Source of the DNA: Hydrogenophaga sp. | GTDB lineage: Bacteria > Pseudomonadota > Gammaproteobacteria > Burkholderiales > Burkholderiaceae_C | Reading direction: 5' to 3' | DNA length: 57,411 nt | NCBI GenBank assembly: GCA_011391595.1 | Contig: JAABQG010000019.1 | Location: 1-57,411, forward strand | Shown: positions 38,798 through 47,328 of the stretch, piece by piece | Position numbering within the stretch: position 1 is the stretch's first letter | Layout of the letters: every line of letters begins with the position of its first letter | Position numbers and translations under genes: made by a program | The notes under the pieces: model-generated | Told to the model about the DNA's origin: nothing | Database searches by the model: none | The model's input: the letters and a program-made list of their open reading frames with translations, nothing else

Positions 38798-40096
38798 ATG
38801 AACCAACTGCAACTGTTCCTGCCCTGTGCCGCCGGCGTCGAGGAACTGCTGGCCCATGAGGTCCACCACCTCACTGGTCTGCAGGGCCAGGACCTGCTGA
38901 CGCACCGCGGCGGCGTGCTGGCGCGGGCCTCGTGGCGCGACGTGATGGGGCTCAACCTGCACTGCCGCCTGGCGCAGCGGGTGCTGGTGCAGCTTTCGCT
39001 CACGACCTACCGCAGCGAAAAGGACCTCTACGAGGCGGCCAGCGCGGTGGCCTGGGAGATCTGGTTCACCACAAAACAGACCTTCAAGATCGAGGTCACC
39101 GCGCAGCACAGCCCGCTGACCAGCCTGAACTTTGCCGCGCTCAAGATCAAGGACGCGGTGGCCGATCGCTTCCGCCAGAAAACCGGCGTGCGCCCGGACG
39201 TGAACACACAGTGGCCGGATGTGCGCATCTATGCCCACCTGACCACTGACACCGCCACGCTGTACATCGACACCTCGGGCGAGCCGCTGTTCAAGCGCGG
39301 CTGGCGCGAGGACACCGGCGAGGCGCCGCTGAAGGAAACCCTGGCCGCCGCGATGATCGCCGCCAGCGGCTGGGACGTGCTGGCCGCCGATGGCGTGCCG
39401 CTGTACGACCCCTGCTGCGGCAGCGGCACCATCGCGATCGAAGCCGCACAGATCGCCTGCGGCATCGCGGCGGGCTCCCTGCGCCGCTTCGGCTTCGAGA
39501 AGCTGCTGCCGTTCCAGCCGCATGTCTGGCAGGCGCTGAAAAGCGATGCCAAGGCGGCGGAGCACGGGCCCACCGCGCCGGTCTACGGCAGCGACGTGGC
39601 CCACCGCATGGTGGACTTCGCCGGGCGCAACGCCGAACGCGCCGGTGTGGCCCATGCGGTGCAGTTCCGCGGCGGCGACGCGCTGCAGCGCCTGCCGCCG
39701 TGCGAACGCCCCGGGGTGATGCTGCTGAACCCGCCGTACGGCGAGCGCATTGCCGTGGCGGGTGTGGCCGGTGCGGGGGGGCGGCATGGCCGGCGCGGCT
39801 TCCAGCCTGGCGTATTGGCAGGCGCCCGCGCGGCCTCGCCCTTGCAGACGGTGCAGGCCAGCCGTGAAACCGCCCACACCGACGACGGCGGCGACTTCTT
39901 TCCCCAGCTGGCCAGCCACTGGAAGAAGAACTACCCCGGCTGGACCGCCTGGATGCTCACCCCCGACCTCAAGCTGCCCGCTCGCATGCGCTTGAAGGAA
40001 AGCCGGCGCGTGCCGATGTGGAACGGACCTATCGAGTGCCGCCTGTTCCGCTTCGACGTGGTCAAGGGACAACACCGCGGACCCGTTGGTGCATGA
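38798..40096 (+). CDS. THUMP-domain rRNA methyltransferase (RlmL-like)
   Basis: A 432-residue SAM-dependent RNA methyltransferase. An N-terminal THUMP RNA-binding domain (about residues 45-165) is followed by a class I methyltransferase domain with PLYDPCCGSGTIAIEAAQIA and the N2-guanine motif LLNPPYGERI. It resembles the first half of E. coli RlmL, which methylates G2445 of 23S rRNA, and lacks the RlmK half. I chose the ATG at 38798 (MNQLQLFLPCAAG). A run of eight G at about 39774-39781 follows the NPPY motif in a variable loop. Its stop overlaps the PIN gene start (ATGA). Confidence 0.88.
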   Translation: MNQLQLFLPCAAGVEELLAHEVHHLTGLQGQDLLTHRGGVLARASWRDVMGLNLHCRLAQRVLVQLSLTTYRSEKDLYEAASAVAWEIWFTTKQTFKIEVTAQHSPLTSLNFAALKIKDAVADRFRQKTGVRPDVNTQWPDVRIYAHLTTDTATLYIDTSGEPLFKRGWREDTGEAPLKETLAAAMIAASGWDVLAADGVPLYDPCCGSGTIAIEAAQIACGIAAGSLRRFGFEKLLPFQPHVWQALKSDAKAAEHGPTAPVYGSDVAHRMVDFAGRNAERAGVAHAVQFRGGDALQRLPPCERPGVMLLNPPYGERIAVAGVAGAGGRHGRRGFQPGVLAGARAASPLQTVQASRETAHTDDGGDFFPQLASHWKKNYPGWTAWMLTPDLKLPARMRLKESRRVPMWNGPIECRLFRFDVVKGQHRGPVGA

Positions 40097-40587
40097 GCGA
40101 CGCCGGGCCGCCCCAAGGCGCGAAGGTCCCCTCGGGGGGCAGCGAGGACGCGCCAGCGCCGAGCGTGGGGGCACTTGTCGTTCTTGACACCAACATCGTG
40201 CTGGACGCCTTCGTTTTCAGCGATACAGCCGCACTGCCGCTGCGCGCCGGACTGGAAGACGGCTCGCTCCAGTGGATCGCCACGCCCGACATGCGCGTCG
40301 AGCTGGCCCGCGTGCTGGGCTACCCGCAGATCGTGCCGCGCCTGACTTTCTACGCCCTGGACGCGGCCGTCGTGCTGGCCGCCTTCGACCGCCACGTGCA
40401 GCGGGTCGAAGCCGCCCCCAAGGCGCCCGTGACTTGCAGCGACCCTGACGACCAGAAGTTCATCGACCTGGCGGTCGCCCATCAATGCGCCTTGCTGAGC
40501 AAGGACCGGGCGGTGCTGGACATGCGCAAGCGGCTGTTGACGCTGGGCGTGCGCGCCGGCGCCGCGCTTGAAGTGGACCCGGCCTGA
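40093..40587 (+). CDS. PIN-domain protein, putative toxin-type ribonuclease
   Basis: A 164-residue protein of the COG1569-type PIN family. The acidic active-site residues are visible: VVLDTNIVLDAF, DMRVELARVL, CSDPDDQKFIDLAVA and LLSKDRAVL. The first 26 or so residues (SDAGPPQGAKVPSGGSED onward) are not part of the PIN fold and are encoded by repeat B. The ATG overlaps the stop of the rRNA methyltransferase gene by 4 bp, so translation is coupled. No antitoxin gene is adjacent, so toxin function is doubtful and a housekeeping RNase role is possible. Confidence 0.85.
   Translation: MSDAGPPQGAKVPSGGSEDAPAPSVGALVVLDTNIVLDAFVFSDTAALPLRAGLEDGSLQWIATPDMRVELARVLGYPQIVPRLTFYALDAAVVLAAFDRHVQRVEAAPKAPVTCSDPDDQKFIDLAVAHQCALLSKDRAVLDMRKRLLTLGVRAGAALEVDPA
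40102..40144 (-). repeat. Repeat B copy 3, encoding the PIN protein N-terminus
   Basis: Read on the minus strand it begins CGCTGCCCCCCGAGGGG and ends CCTTGGGGCGGCCCGGC, 43 bp, with about 37 identities to copy 2. On the plus strand the PIN gene frame reads it as AGPPQGAKVPSGGS. With copy 2 it flanks the methyltransferase gene in inverted orientation. Confidence 0.7.
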
Positions 40588-40707
40588 ACCCGCCGAATAC
40601 CGTCATGGCGGCGTACACTGGCAAGGTGTCCAGGTGGTAGATCTGATTCTGCTTTGCCAGCCGGGACCGCGCGCTTTGCGCTCCATCAGTCCGACTCAGG
40701 CCACGCC

Positions 40708-41514
40708 ATGAACGCCACATCCAACCCCACTCCTGATTCCATCGCAGCCGGCATGAGCGGCGAAGATTTCGACGCGCTCGACGACATCCTCGACGACCTG
40801 CGCACCCGCTACGACGAGACGCCGCAGTGGGAATTCTGCGAAGGCTTCATGGCCGCGCTGATCTGTTGCCGGCGCCTTGTCATGCCCAGCGAATACCTGC
40901 CAGTGCTGCTGGCGACAGAGGGCGACAGGGAAGAACCCGCCGGTGCCTTCGCCGATGAAGCCCAGTTCGAACGCTTCATGACGTTGTGGACGCGGCGCTG
41001 GAACGAAGTCGCGACCGCCCTGAACACCCCGATCGAGGCGCTGGACGACGAGCGCGCCTACGCGCCCGAGGTGATGGACGTGCGCGGCGGGGTCGCCAGC
41101 CTGCCGGAGGCCGAGCGCGCCGAAATTGAAGATGCAGAATTGCCCGCGTTTGCCCAAGTCTGGGCGCTGGGCTTCATGTTCGCTGTGGAAAGCTGGCCCG
41201 AGGAGTGGGAGCCCCCGCGTGACAAGAAGATCGCCAAGCTCCACGATGCGGCGCTGGAGGCCATCGTCGCGCTGACCGAGGACGACGAGGACGAGCCCAC
41301 GCTGTCGGCCCTGAGCGAAGACGGCCCGCCCAGCGTCAGCGTGGCGCGCCTCAACACCTATGGCGAGGCGCTGTGGGCGGTGTACGACCTGCGCGAAATC
41401 TGGCGCGACATCGGCGCCCGCGTGGAAACCGTGCACGTCGTGCCCACCCCCGGACGCAATGACCCGTGTTCCTGCGGCAGCGGCAAAAAATACAAGAAAT
41501 GCTGCGGGGCTTAG
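40708..41514 (+). CDS. UPF0149/YecA-family protein with SEC-C zinc motif
   Basis: A 268-residue acidic protein. Residues 10-190 form a helical UPF0149 (YecA/YgfB-like) domain including FCEGFMAALICCRR. The C-terminus ends in the SEC-C motif GRNDPCSCGSGKKYKKCCG, which binds zinc as at the tail of SecA. In relatives SEC-C proteins are linked to ribosomes or SecA, but the function is unproven. I chose the ATG at 40708. It ends 20 bp before a copy of repeat A. Confidence 0.88.
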   Translation: MNATSNPTPDSIAAGMSGEDFDALDDILDDLRTRYDETPQWEFCEGFMAALICCRRLVMPSEYLPVLLATEGDREEPAGAFADEAQFERFMTLWTRRWNEVATALNTPIEALDDERAYAPEVMDVRGGVASLPEAERAEIEDAELPAFAQVWALGFMFAVESWPEEWEPPRDKKIAKLHDAALEAIVALTEDDEDEPTLSALSEDGPPSVSVARLNTYGEALWAVYDLREIWRDIGARVETVHVVPTPGRNDPCSCGSGKKYKKCCGA

Positions 41515-41522
41515 TCCTGATA

Positions 41523-41584
41523 AGTCCTGATTTGATAGCGACTTGTGGCGATTCGGCGCTGGAGATTGACTGATTTGGCTTCAG
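41523..41584 (+). repeat. Repeat A copy 6, after the YecA-family gene
   Basis: The core is ATAGC (41535-41539), 17 nt, CGCTGG (41557-41562), followed by AGATTGACTGATTTGGC. It starts 20 nt after the stop codon and runs in the direction of the upstream gene. Flanking AGTCCTGATAAGTCCTGAT is a short direct repeat. Confidence 0.72.
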
Positions 41585-41618
41585 TAAAGCCTCAAAACAG
41601 CCCCAACTGAGCTTCCTG

Positions 41619-42521
41619 TTACCCCATGAAGCTCCGCAGAGCAGCGGCAGTCTCCTCGGGCAGCTGTTCGGGGATGAAATGCCCGGCCTGCATAGCCCAG
41701 CCAGTCACCGCGCCGGCGCATTGGGCGTGCCACAGTGCCAGTGGATCAAACAGGCGCTGCACCACGCCGCGCTCGCCCCACAGCACCAGGGTGTCGCAGA
41801 CGATTTTCTCGCCGCGCGCGCGACCTTCACGGTCGTGTTCCAGGTCGATGCCGGCGCTGGCGCGGTAGTCCTCGCAGGCGGTATGGATCGATTCGGCACG
41901 GCAGAAGCAGCGCTCGTACTCGGCCAGCGCCTCGGGCTCGATGTGCAAGAGTCCGCCACTGCCCCAGCCGCCGAGCTTGGCGTGCAGGTAGGCCCGGGCG
42001 TTGCCCCCGATCATCAGCTCAGGCAAAGGCGCGGGCTGGATCAGGTGGAACCAGTGGTAGTAGGCGCGGGCGAAGTCGAAATCGGTGCGTGCGTACATGT
42101 CCAGCGTTGGCGCGATGTCGATCACGCAGAGCTTGCTGATCCGCGCCGGGTGGTCCAGCGCCAGCCGGTGCGCCACGCGGCCGCCGCGGTCATGGCCGCA
42201 GAGGTTGAAATCGGCAATGCCCAAGAAGTCCATCACCTCGACCAGGTCCTGTGCCATGGCGCGCTTGCTGTAGTTGCTGTGGTCGGTCAGGCCCGGCGCG
42301 TGCGACGAATCGCCGTAGCCGCGCAGGTCGGGCAAGACGAGGAAAAAATCGTGCTTCAGGCGCTGCGCCACACGCTGCCACATCACATGGGTCTGGGGGA
42401 AGCCGTGCAGCAGGAGCAGTGGGGGGGCGTCCGGGTCGCCGCCGGTGCGCAGGCAGACCTCTGCGCCGGTCGTGGCGACTTGGCGGGTGTCGAAACCTTC
42501 AAACCATGCCGGGTTTGTCAT
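41619..42521 (-). CDS. Alpha/beta hydrolase, fluoroacetate (haloacetate) dehalogenase-like
   Basis: An enzyme of 300 residues. The nucleophile region is LCGHDRGGRVAHRL, giving Asp111, Arg112 and Arg115; Asp135 is in VIDIAPT, His156-Trp157 in YHWFHLIQPAPLPE, Tyr219 in EDYRAS and His281 in AGHFIPEQ. These match, with near-identical numbering, the catalytic and halide-pocket residues of the well-studied fluoroacetate dehalogenase of Rhodopseudomonas. It should hydrolyse haloacetates, possibly including C-F bonds. Its ATG overlaps the end of a LysR gene by 23 bp, with GGAGG upstream, so the two are in one operon. Confidence 0.88.
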   Translation of the reverse strand: MTNPAWFEGFDTRQVATTGAEVCLRTGGDPDAPPLLLLHGFPQTHVMWQRVAQRLKHDFFLVLPDLRGYGDSSHAPGLTDHSNYSKRAMAQDLVEVMDFLGIADFNLCGHDRGGRVAHRLALDHPARISKLCVIDIAPTLDMYARTDFDFARAYYHWFHLIQPAPLPELMIGGNARAYLHAKLGGWGSGGLLHIEPEALAEYERCFCRAESIHTACEDYRASAGIDLEHDREGRARGEKIVCDTLVLWGERGVVQRLFDPLALWHAQCAGAVTGWAMQAGHFIPEQLPEETAAALRSFMG

Positions 42522-43443
42522 GCGGTGCCTCCAGGGACATATTGATGGCAGTGGGAGCTTCCAATGCCACCGGAATGGCTTGGGCGAGGAAATCGTACAC
42601 CGCGCGGATGCGTGCGCTGTTGCGGATTTCGCGGTGCACGGTCAGCCACACCGGCAGGCTGGGCAGGGGCAGCATGGGCAGGATGCGCTGCACGGCGGGG
42701 TCGGTGCGGATCACGTAGTTGGCCGCGAAGCCCACGCCCAGGCCGGCGCGCACGGCCTCCCAGGCGGCGATCAGGTCGTCGGTGCGCAGGGCGAAGTGCT
42801 CGCGCGTCACCGGGTGGCCTAGCGCCGCGAAGCCGCGCAGCATGTCGTCCTGCTGGTCGTAGCCGACCAATTCATGGCGCAGCAGGTCGGCGGGCTGCTG
42901 CGGCGTGCCGCAGCGTGCCAGGTAAGCCGCGCTGGCGCAGGCCGACAGGCTGACGTCGGCGATGCGTTTGGCCACCAGGCTGGCCTGCTCGGGGCGCACC
43001 ATGCGCACGGCGATGTCGGCCTCGCGCTGCAGCAGGTTGCTGACCTGGTTGCTCACCTCCAGTTCGATCTGGATGGCTGGCAAGGCCTGGCGCAACTGCG
43101 CCAGGATGGGCGGCAGCAGGAAGCAGGCCACGGGCTGGCTGGCCGTCAGGCGCACGGTGCCGGCCTGCTGGCTCTGGGTGTCCAGCAGGCGGTCGGCCAG
43201 CGCCAGCGCGCCGGTTTGCATGGCGCGCGCCGGCCCGGCCAGTTCCAGCGCCAGCGCCGTGGCCTTCAAGCCCCGCCCGGTGCGCTCGAACAGCGCCTTG
43301 CCCAGTTGCGCCTCCAGATCCGCGATGTGCCGTCCCGCTGTCGGCTGGCTGATGCCGAGTTGTTTTGCCGCACCCAGCAGGCTGCCGCGGTCCAGCGCGG
43401 CGAGGAAGGTGGGCAGCAGGCCCCAGTCGAACGAGCTATTCAT
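42499..43443 (-). CDS. LysR-family transcriptional regulator
   Basis: A regulator of 314 residues. The winged helix-turn-helix is in residues 8-66 (FLAALDRGSLLGAAKQLGI), followed by a periplasmic-binding-protein-like effector domain. It is divergent from the epimerase gene (102 bp) and overlaps the downstream dehalogenase gene. It could control either group. An inverted repeat ATTGTG-N18-CACAAT lies in the divergent gap. The effector is unknown. Confidence 0.9.
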   Translation of the reverse strand: MNSSFDWGLLPTFLAALDRGSLLGAAKQLGISQPTAGRHIADLEAQLGKALFERTGRGLKATALALELAGPARAMQTGALALADRLLDTQSQQAGTVRLTASQPVACFLLPPILAQLRQALPAIQIELEVSNQVSNLLQREADIAVRMVRPEQASLVAKRIADVSLSACASAAYLARCGTPQQPADLLRHELVGYDQQDDMLRGFAALGHPVTREHFALRTDDLIAAWEAVRAGLGVGFAANYVIRTDPAVQRILPMLPLPSLPVWLTVHREIRNSARIRAVYDFLAQAIPVALEAPTAINMSLEAPHDKPGMV

Positions 43444-43473
43444 TTTTGCAATTCTGCCTTGGATGAGTGGCTA

Positions 43474-43503
43474 ATTGTGTAACGTCTTCCGGGTTCCCAC
43501 AAT
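43474..43503. promoter_or_regulatory. Inverted repeat in a LysR/epimerase divergent promoter
   Basis: ATTGTG (43474-43479) and CACAAT (43498-43503) are exact inverted half-sites 18 bp apart, located between the LysR start codon and the epimerase ribosome-binding site. LysR proteins bind such sites, but the short half-sites and wide spacing make this tentative. Confidence 0.35.
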
Positions 43504-43545
43504 CACCCCATGCCTGACACGAAGTTCAATCAAAGGAGAGCGATC

Positions 43546-44577
43546 ATGAAGAAAACAGTACTGGTTCTGGGCGCACGCGGGCGGCTTGGCGGCGCATTGG
43601 CGCAGGCTTTTGCAGCGGCTGGCTGGCGCGTGCTGGCACAGCGGCGGGCCGGGGGCACCGTCCCCTCGCCGGCCGAGGGCATCGAATGGGTGGCGGCCGA
43701 AGCCGGTGACACGGCAGCGCTGATGCGGGCAGCCGACGGTGCCCGGGTGGTCGTGCACGCGATGAACCCGGCCTACACCGCCGCCGCCTGGCGCGCGCAG
43801 GCGCCGGGCCTGATGCAGGCCGCCATCGATGTGGCGGCAGGGCTGGGGGCGGTGTTGCTGTTCCCGGGCAATGTTTACAACTTCGGCAAGGATATGCCCA
43901 CGGTGCTGGCACCTGACACGCCACAGCGGCCCGGCTCTGAAAAAGGCCGCATTCGCGTGGACCTGGAGCAGCAGCTCGCGCAGGCGACGCGGGCGCGCGG
44001 CATCCGGGCGGTGGTGATCCGCGCCGGGGACTTCTTCGGGGCTGGCAGTGGCTCCTGGCTGGACCAGGTGATCGTGAAGAAGCTGCCGCAGGGCCGTGTG
44101 ACCTGGCCAGGCCGGCTGGACGCCCCGCACGCCTGGGCCTACCTGCCCGATCTGGCACGGGCCTTCGTCCGCGTGGCCGAGACCGCCCCGGCGCCGGCCG
44201 GCGGGCGCTTCGAATGCCTGCATTTCGCCGGTCACACGGTCACGGGCCAAGACTGGCTGACTGCGCTGACCGAGGTCGCCTGGGAGCAGGGCTGGCTGCC
44301 GGCTGGTGGCGCGCTGCGCACGGGAAAACTGCCTTGGGGAATGATGCGGCTGGTGTCGCCGTTCAGCGCGACGGTGGCCTCGCTGCTGGAGATGCGTTAC
44401 CTGTGGGACGTGCCGCACGCGCTGGATGGCGCGGCGCTGGCGCGGCGCATCGGCGCTGAGCCGCACACGCCCTTCCTCGATGCAGTGCGCGATGCCATCA
44501 TGCAGCTGGATCTGGCCCCGCGCAGGGCGAATTTGCCCGGCCCCCAAGCGGGCCACTCAATCACACAAGGAGTCTGA
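43546..44577 (+). CDS. NAD(P)-dependent epimerase/dehydratase family protein
   Basis: An extended short-chain dehydrogenase of 343 residues. The N-terminal Rossmann motif is VLGARGRLGGALAQAF, and the catalytic YxxxK is replaced by a region around VYNFGKDMPTVL. It resembles NAD-dependent epimerases of unclear substrate. I chose the ATG at 43546, preceded by AGGAGAG. It is followed 3 bp later by the Tat nitroreductase-like gene. The pair is divergent from a LysR gene. Confidence 0.85.
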   Translation: MKKTVLVLGARGRLGGALAQAFAAAGWRVLAQRRAGGTVPSPAEGIEWVAAEAGDTAALMRAADGARVVVHAMNPAYTAAAWRAQAPGLMQAAIDVAAGLGAVLLFPGNVYNFGKDMPTVLAPDTPQRPGSEKGRIRVDLEQQLAQATRARGIRAVVIRAGDFFGAGSGSWLDQVIVKKLPQGRVTWPGRLDAPHAWAYLPDLARAFVRVAETAPAPAGGRFECLHFAGHTVTGQDWLTALTEVAWEQGWLPAGGALRTGKLPWGMMRLVSPFSATVASLLEMRYLWDVPHALDGAALARRIGAEPHTPFLDAVRDAIMQLDLAPRRANLPGPQAGHSITQGV

Positions 44578-44580
44578 ATC

Positions 44581-45759
44581 ATGGAACGCAGAAGCTTTAT
44601 TCGGGTCATGAGCGGTGGCATGGTGCTGGCCGCCGCGCCGGCGCTGGTCGCCTGCTCGTCAGCCCTGCCGCCCGAGGCTGTGGCCGCCTGGCAGGCACCG
44701 GCGCCACCGGCCGCGGGCAGCGATGTGCGGCGCTGGATCCTGGCGCACGCCATCCTGGCGCCGCATTCGCACAACCTGCAGTCGTGGCTGGTGGATTTGC
44801 GCCAGCCGGGCGAGATCGCGCTGTACTGCGACCGAACCCGCCTGCTGCCCGAGACCGATCCGTTCTCGCGCCAGATCATGATGAGCCAGGGCACCTTCCT
44901 CGAAGTGCTGGACCTGGCCGCGCGCCAGCAGGGCCTTCGCGCCGACATCCAGCCGTTCCCTCAAGGCGAGTTCGATCCCAAGGTGGCGCCGGCCAACGGC
45001 CTGACGGCGCTGATCCGCCTGGTGCCCGACGCCAGTGTCAAGCCCGATCCGCTGTTTGCCCAGGTGTTCCGGCGGCACACCAACCGCAGCGCCTACGAGA
45101 TGAAGGCGCCGGACACCACCGCCCTGCAGGCCATCGAGGCCGCCGCGTTGGCATTGGGTGAGAAGCTGAAGCTGCGCGTGGGCTTCGCCGGAGCGCAGGA
45201 CGCGCGCATCGCCGAGCACCGCGCCATTGCGCGCGAGGCCTGGCGCATTGAACTCGTCACGCCGCGCACGGTCATGGAGTCGATGAAGGTGTTGCGTGTC
45301 GGCCCCGAAGAGATCGCCCGGCACCGTGACGGCATTTCGCTCAACGCGCCGATGGTGCGCGCGCTGGCTGCCGTGGGCCTGTTCGACCGCAGCAAGGCGC
45401 CCGGCCCCGATGACAGCGCCACCACCGGGCAGATCAAGGACTTCAACGCCAAGATCGAGGCCACGCCAGCGTTTTTCTGGATGGTGACCGACGGCAATGA
45501 TCGGCGCACCCAGGTCAACGCCGGCCGCGCCTATGTGCGCGCCCAGCTGGCCGCCACGGCGCAGGGCTTGTCCATGCACCCGCTGCAGCAGGCGCTGCAG
45601 GAATATCCCGAGCAGGCGGGGCCCTATGCCGCGATCCACCGGCTGCTCGGCGCACAGTCGCCGGGCCAGACGGTGCAGATGTGGGCCCGGCTGGGCACCG
45701 CGCCCGCAGTCGGCCCAGCGCCGCGACGGGGTTTGGAGGCGCACCTTCTCAAGGCTTGA
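44581..45759 (+). CDS. Tat-exported nitroreductase-like lipoprotein (Acg family)
   Basis: A 392-residue protein. The N-terminus has a twin-arginine motif (ERRSFIRVM) and a lipobox ALVAC, so it should be exported folded and lipid-anchored. The remainder resembles Acg-type FMN-binding nitroreductase-fold proteins: ILAPHSHNLQSW near residue 60, RRHTNRSAY, and AQGLSMHPLQQALQEYP near the C-terminus. Enzymatic activity is unproven in most relatives. AAGGAG precedes the ATG. It is co-transcribed with the epimerase gene and convergent with the acp gene. Confidence 0.85.
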   Translation: MERRSFIRVMSGGMVLAAAPALVACSSALPPEAVAAWQAPAPPAAGSDVRRWILAHAILAPHSHNLQSWLVDLRQPGEIALYCDRTRLLPETDPFSRQIMMSQGTFLEVLDLAARQQGLRADIQPFPQGEFDPKVAPANGLTALIRLVPDASVKPDPLFAQVFRRHTNRSAYEMKAPDTTALQAIEAAALALGEKLKLRVGFAGAQDARIAEHRAIAREAWRIELVTPRTVMESMKVLRVGPEEIARHRDGISLNAPMVRALAAVGLFDRSKAPGPDDSATTGQIKDFNAKIEATPAFFWMVTDGNDRRTQVNAGRAYVRAQLAATAQGLSMHPLQQALQEYPEQAGPYAAIHRLLGAQSPGQTVQMWARLGTAPAVGPAPRRGLEAHLLKA

Positions 45760-45790
45760 GACGACGTCGCTCCCGGCGGAGACGGCTGCT

Positions 45791-46051
45791 TCAGCCCCCT
45801 CGGGCTTTCAGATAGTCCATCAGGTCCTTGAGGGTGACCAGCTGACCGTAGTCGCTTTCCGGGATGGCGACCTTCAGGCGTTCGCTCAAGCCGATCAGGA
45901 AGTTGAGCCAGTCCATCGAATCCAGGTCCACCTGCAGACGCAGGGGACGGCTGTCGCGCAGGAACTCGGGCTCGACTTCGGGGGCGATGGACTGCAGCGT
46001 GGCGATGACGGTCGCGCGCAGATCGGCGTCATTCATGGGAGCGTTGGCCAT
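45791..46051 (-). CDS. Acyl carrier protein (phosphopantetheine-binding)
   Basis: An 86-residue four-helix carrier domain. Ser45 in VDLDSMDWLNFLIGL is the expected 4'-phosphopantetheine site. It differs from the fatty-acid ACP (DSLDTVE). I chose the ATG at 46051 (GAGAGG upstream); an internal ATG at 46036 is possible. It is the last gene of the acyl-CoA synthetase-E1-E2 operon, 17 bp after E2. A dedicated carrier next to 2-oxoacid dehydrogenase genes suggests acyl transfer from lipoamide to ACP, but this is inference. Confidence 0.85.
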   Translation of the reverse strand: MANAPMNDADLRATVIATLQSIAPEVEPEFLRDSRPLRLQVDLDSMDWLNFLIGLSERLKVAIPESDYGQLVTLKDLMDYLKARGG

Positions 46052-46068
46052 GGGTTTCCGTTCCTCTC

Positions 46069-47328
46069 TCACAGGTCCTGCGGCCGCTGCAGCAACTCGC
46101 GCAATTCGGCCAGGAACAGCCCGCCACGGTGGCCGTCGGACACGCGGTGGTCGGCGGCCAGGCTGGCCGTCACCGTGGGCACGACGCACAAGCCGCCGGC
46201 CGCGTCCACCCAGGGCCGCGCAGCGACGCGGCCGAAGCCGACAATCGCCACCTGAGGCGGATGGATCACGCCGATGACCGCTTCGACGCCCTGGTCGCCG
46301 AGATTCGTCACGGTGATCGAGGCGTCCGCCATCTCCGACTGGCGCAGCGAGCCGGCGCGCGTGCGCTTGACCAGATCGGCCAGCGCCGGCATGAGCGTGT
46401 CCAGCGGCAGCTGATCGACGTTGTGCAGCGCTGGCGCGATCAGCCCGCCCTGGCGCAGCGAGATCGCCACACCGATGTGCGCAGCTGGCGCGGGCTGGAA
46501 CTCGCCGTCGATGAAGAGGCCGTTGAGCTCGGGGAAGCGCTGTAGCACCAGCGCGACAGCCTTGAGCTGCAGCGCCGCCATCAGCAGGCGGGTCGTGATT
46601 GGCCGGCCTTCGTTGGCCTGCGCCAGCCACTGCTGCGCCCGCGCCATCGGGATGGTTTCCAGCAGGTAGTAGTGCGGAATTTCGCGCTTGGAGCGGCTCA
46701 TCGCACTGGCAATGGCGCGCCGGATCTCGGTCTGCCGGTCGGGAGCGGGAGCGGTTGCCGCCGCAGGCGTGGCTGGGCCAGACGACGGGTTGGGCTGCGC
46801 CGCCGAAGCGCGCTCCACATCGGCCAGCGTGATCGCGCCGTCGGGTCCGCTGCCGAGCAGGCTGCCCACGTCCAGACCCAGGGTTTGCGCCTTCAGGCGC
46901 GCCGCTGGCGAAATGCGAACGCGCGCTTGCGTGCCGGGCATGACAGGCGTCGTGGACTGCGGCACGGGGGTCGTTGCTTCCCCGGCCGCTGAGGCCGGGG
47001 ACGGCGCCGGTTCCTGTGGCGGGCGCGACAGGGTGGCCAATCCGCCGACCGGCCGCGTCGTGTCAGACGCCAGCGCAGCACCCGCTTGCTCACCCGGTGC
47101 CAGCAACGTGGCCAGAACCGTGCCCACCGGCACCTTTTCCCCGGCTTGCACCTGCAGCGCCAGCACGGTGCCGTCCTGCCAGATCTCGATGTCGATGGCG
47201 GCCTTGGCGGTGTCCACCACGGCAACGACCTGCCCCTTGTGCACCGTGTCGCCGGATTGCACCCGCCATTCCAGCAGGGTGCCTTCGTCCATGTCGGCGC
47301 CGAGCGAGGGCAGCTTGAACTCAAACAT
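46069..47328 (-). CDS. 2-oxo acid dehydrogenase E2 (dihydrolipoamide acyltransferase)
   Basis: A core subunit of 419 residues. A single lipoyl domain (residues 1-78) carries the lipoylated Lys42 in [13 protein letters not shown] Pro/Ala-rich linker, a peripheral-subunit-binding domain (about 137-173, [20 protein letters not shown]) and the catalytic domain (about 195-419) follow, ending with the active-site motif [11 protein letters not shown]. Its ATG overlaps the E1-beta stop by 8 bp. The acyl substrate is not clear. The operon has no E3 gene, so a housekeeping dihydrolipoyl dehydrogenase must serve. Confidence 0.92.
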   Translation of the reverse strand: MFEFKLPSLGADMDEGTLLEWRVQSGDTVHKGQVVAVVDTAKAAIDIEIWQDGTVLALQVQAGEKVPVGTVLATLLAPGEQAGAALASDTTRPVGGLATLSRPPQEPAPSPASAAGEATTPVPQSTTPVMPGTQARVRISPAARLKAQTLGLDVGSLLGSGPDGAITLADVERASAAQPNPSSGPATPAAATAPAPDRQTEIRRAIASAMSRSKREIPHYYLLETIPMARAQQWLAQANEGRPITTRLLMAALQLKAVALVLQRFPELNGLFIDGEFQPAPAAHIGVAISLRQGGLIAPALHNVDQLPLDTLMPALADLVKRTRAGSLRQSEMADASITVTNLGDQGVEAVIGVIHPPQVAIVGFGRVAARPWVDAAGGLCVVPTVTASLAADHRVSDGHRGGLFLAELRELLQRPQDL

